A DNA stretch of 64,000 nt from Psychrobacter aestuarii. GTDB taxonomy: Bacteria; Pseudomonadota; Gammaproteobacteria; Pseudomonadales; Moraxellaceae. Shown here one piece after another: positions 63,484-64,000 of this stretch. Below the pieces are notes generated by a model. The model was given only the letters and a program-made list of their open reading frames with translations, was not told the origin of the DNA and searched no databases. The translations under genes and the position numbers were made by a program. Position 1 is the stretch's first letter; each line of letters begins with the position of its first letter. The stretch lies in the NCBI RefSeq assembly GCF_904846035.1, contig NZ_CAJGYT010000001.1:62001-126000 (forward strand), given 5' to 3'.

Positions 63484-64000
63484 CTACGCCTTGTAGTGGT
63501 ATTGCTTAAGGATGTTTTGAAACTCTCTTGGCGCTTGACCATTGTAGCGTTTAAATTGGCGGCAAAAATGCGACTGGTCGGCATAGCCCATATCGGTCGC
63601 AAGGTCGGTCAAACGCTCACCGTTACTTTGCATCAGCTGGTCTAAGACTTGCTGATATTTTAAAATCAGACTAAAGGTCTTGGGCGACAAGCCGTAGTAG
63701 TTGTTAAAGACATTGTTGATGGTGCGTGCTGAGTAGCCGCTGTGTTTGCTCAGCTCTGCCACACTGATATTGCCGCGATGAGCAATCATCAGCGCGACCA
63801 GTATTTGCGACAGCTCCGAGCGCTCGACCACGCCTTTACGCGCGCCGCAAATACGCCAAAAGGTAGCGATATACGCTTCAAAATTGTCACACTGGGATAG
63901 GCTGGCAAGTAGCGGCTCGCTCAGTATCGACAGCTCGTGCAGCGGTATGCTTTGCTCCACGACATCCTTTGGCTGAATGGACAAAAAATCTGGCGCAACG
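63484..64000 (-). CDS. AraC-family regulator (5' part outside the window)
   Basis: The frame is open to the right edge; a TTG at 63984 exists but is unlikely to be the start, since AraC proteins of this type have about 300 residues and only about 172 are seen. The C-terminal double helix-turn-helix is complete: ISVAELSKHSGYSARTINN and TDLATDMGYADQSHFCRQFKRYNG. Encoded before the OCD-RidA-oxidase operon on the same strand, with a strong terminator between. It may control that operon. Confidence 0.85.
   Translation of the reverse strand, partial: VAPDFLSIQPKDVVEQSIPLHELSILSEPLLASLSQCDNFEAYIATFWRICGARKGVVERSELSQILVALMIAHRGNISVAELSKHSGYSARTINNVFNNYYGLSPKTFSLILKYQQVLDQLMQSNGERLTDLATDMGYADQSHFCRQFKRYNGQAPREFQNILKQYHYKA

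Overview
The window (roughly half G+C by eye) looks like a chromosomal segment of a gammaproteobacterium of the Acinetobacter/Psychrobacter (Moraxellaceae) type. This rests on the PQQ operon with its own dipeptidase gene, a CatM-type box upstream of catB, the gene order of the indole-acetate cluster and the pca/pob genes. I cannot name the species. I saw no tRNA, rRNA, CRISPR array, insertion sequence or phage gene.

Layout. 1-5.5 kb: envelope module with a phosphoethanolamine transferase (eptA) coupled to a two-component system (pmrAB-like, kinase truncated at the left edge) and two PAP2 phosphatases. 5.7-6.3 kb: orphan lipoprotein. 6.5-17.7 kb: a lysine/pipecolate/2-aminoadipate catabolic region (LysR regulator, class III aminotransferase, DUF1338 2-oxoadipate dioxygenase/decarboxylase, aminoadipate-semialdehyde dehydrogenase, NhaC-type antiporter, pipecolate oxidase, APC permease, homocysteine methyltransferase). 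18-21.5 kb: butanediol dehydrogenase, DJ-1/PfpI protein, and mntP behind a yybP-ykoY manganese riboswitch. 21.5-25.8 kb (minus): pqqA-B-C-D-E plus dipeptidase. pqqA (24 codons) is followed by a hairpin terminator before pqqB.

26-49 kb: aromatic-acid catabolism. The protocatechuate branch is complete here: pobA, pcaGH, pcaB, a fused pcaC/pcaD (pcaL), pcaIJ and pcaF. The catechol branch is also present (catB, catC, catA, catM). An aryl-alcohol dehydrogenase and an aromatic aldehyde dehydrogenase can feed the first branch. Uptake appears to use a TRAP transporter with one DctQM membrane pair and three lipoprotein DctP paralogs scattered over 22 kb. Three promoters share one layout: a -35 TTGACA, a 17-base spacer, a -10 TAGYTT, and, at a fixed distance, an operator of three 10-base-spaced half-sites. 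They drive dctP1-adh, dctP2-TauD dioxygenase-class II aldolase, and the large pcaF operon. The neighbouring IclR-family regulator is the obvious candidate controller. The dctP2-dioxygenase-aldolase operon has no assigned substrate and is my best candidate for an undescribed peripheral pathway.

50.9-59.7 kb: a full iac cluster (iacR, then iacH-A-B-I-C-D-E-F-G) for indole-3-acetate to catechol, which the nearby cat genes would finish. 60.2-64 kb (minus): an FAD amino-acid oxidase, a RidA imine deaminase and an ornithine-cyclodeaminase-family protein, behind a truncated AraC-type regulator.
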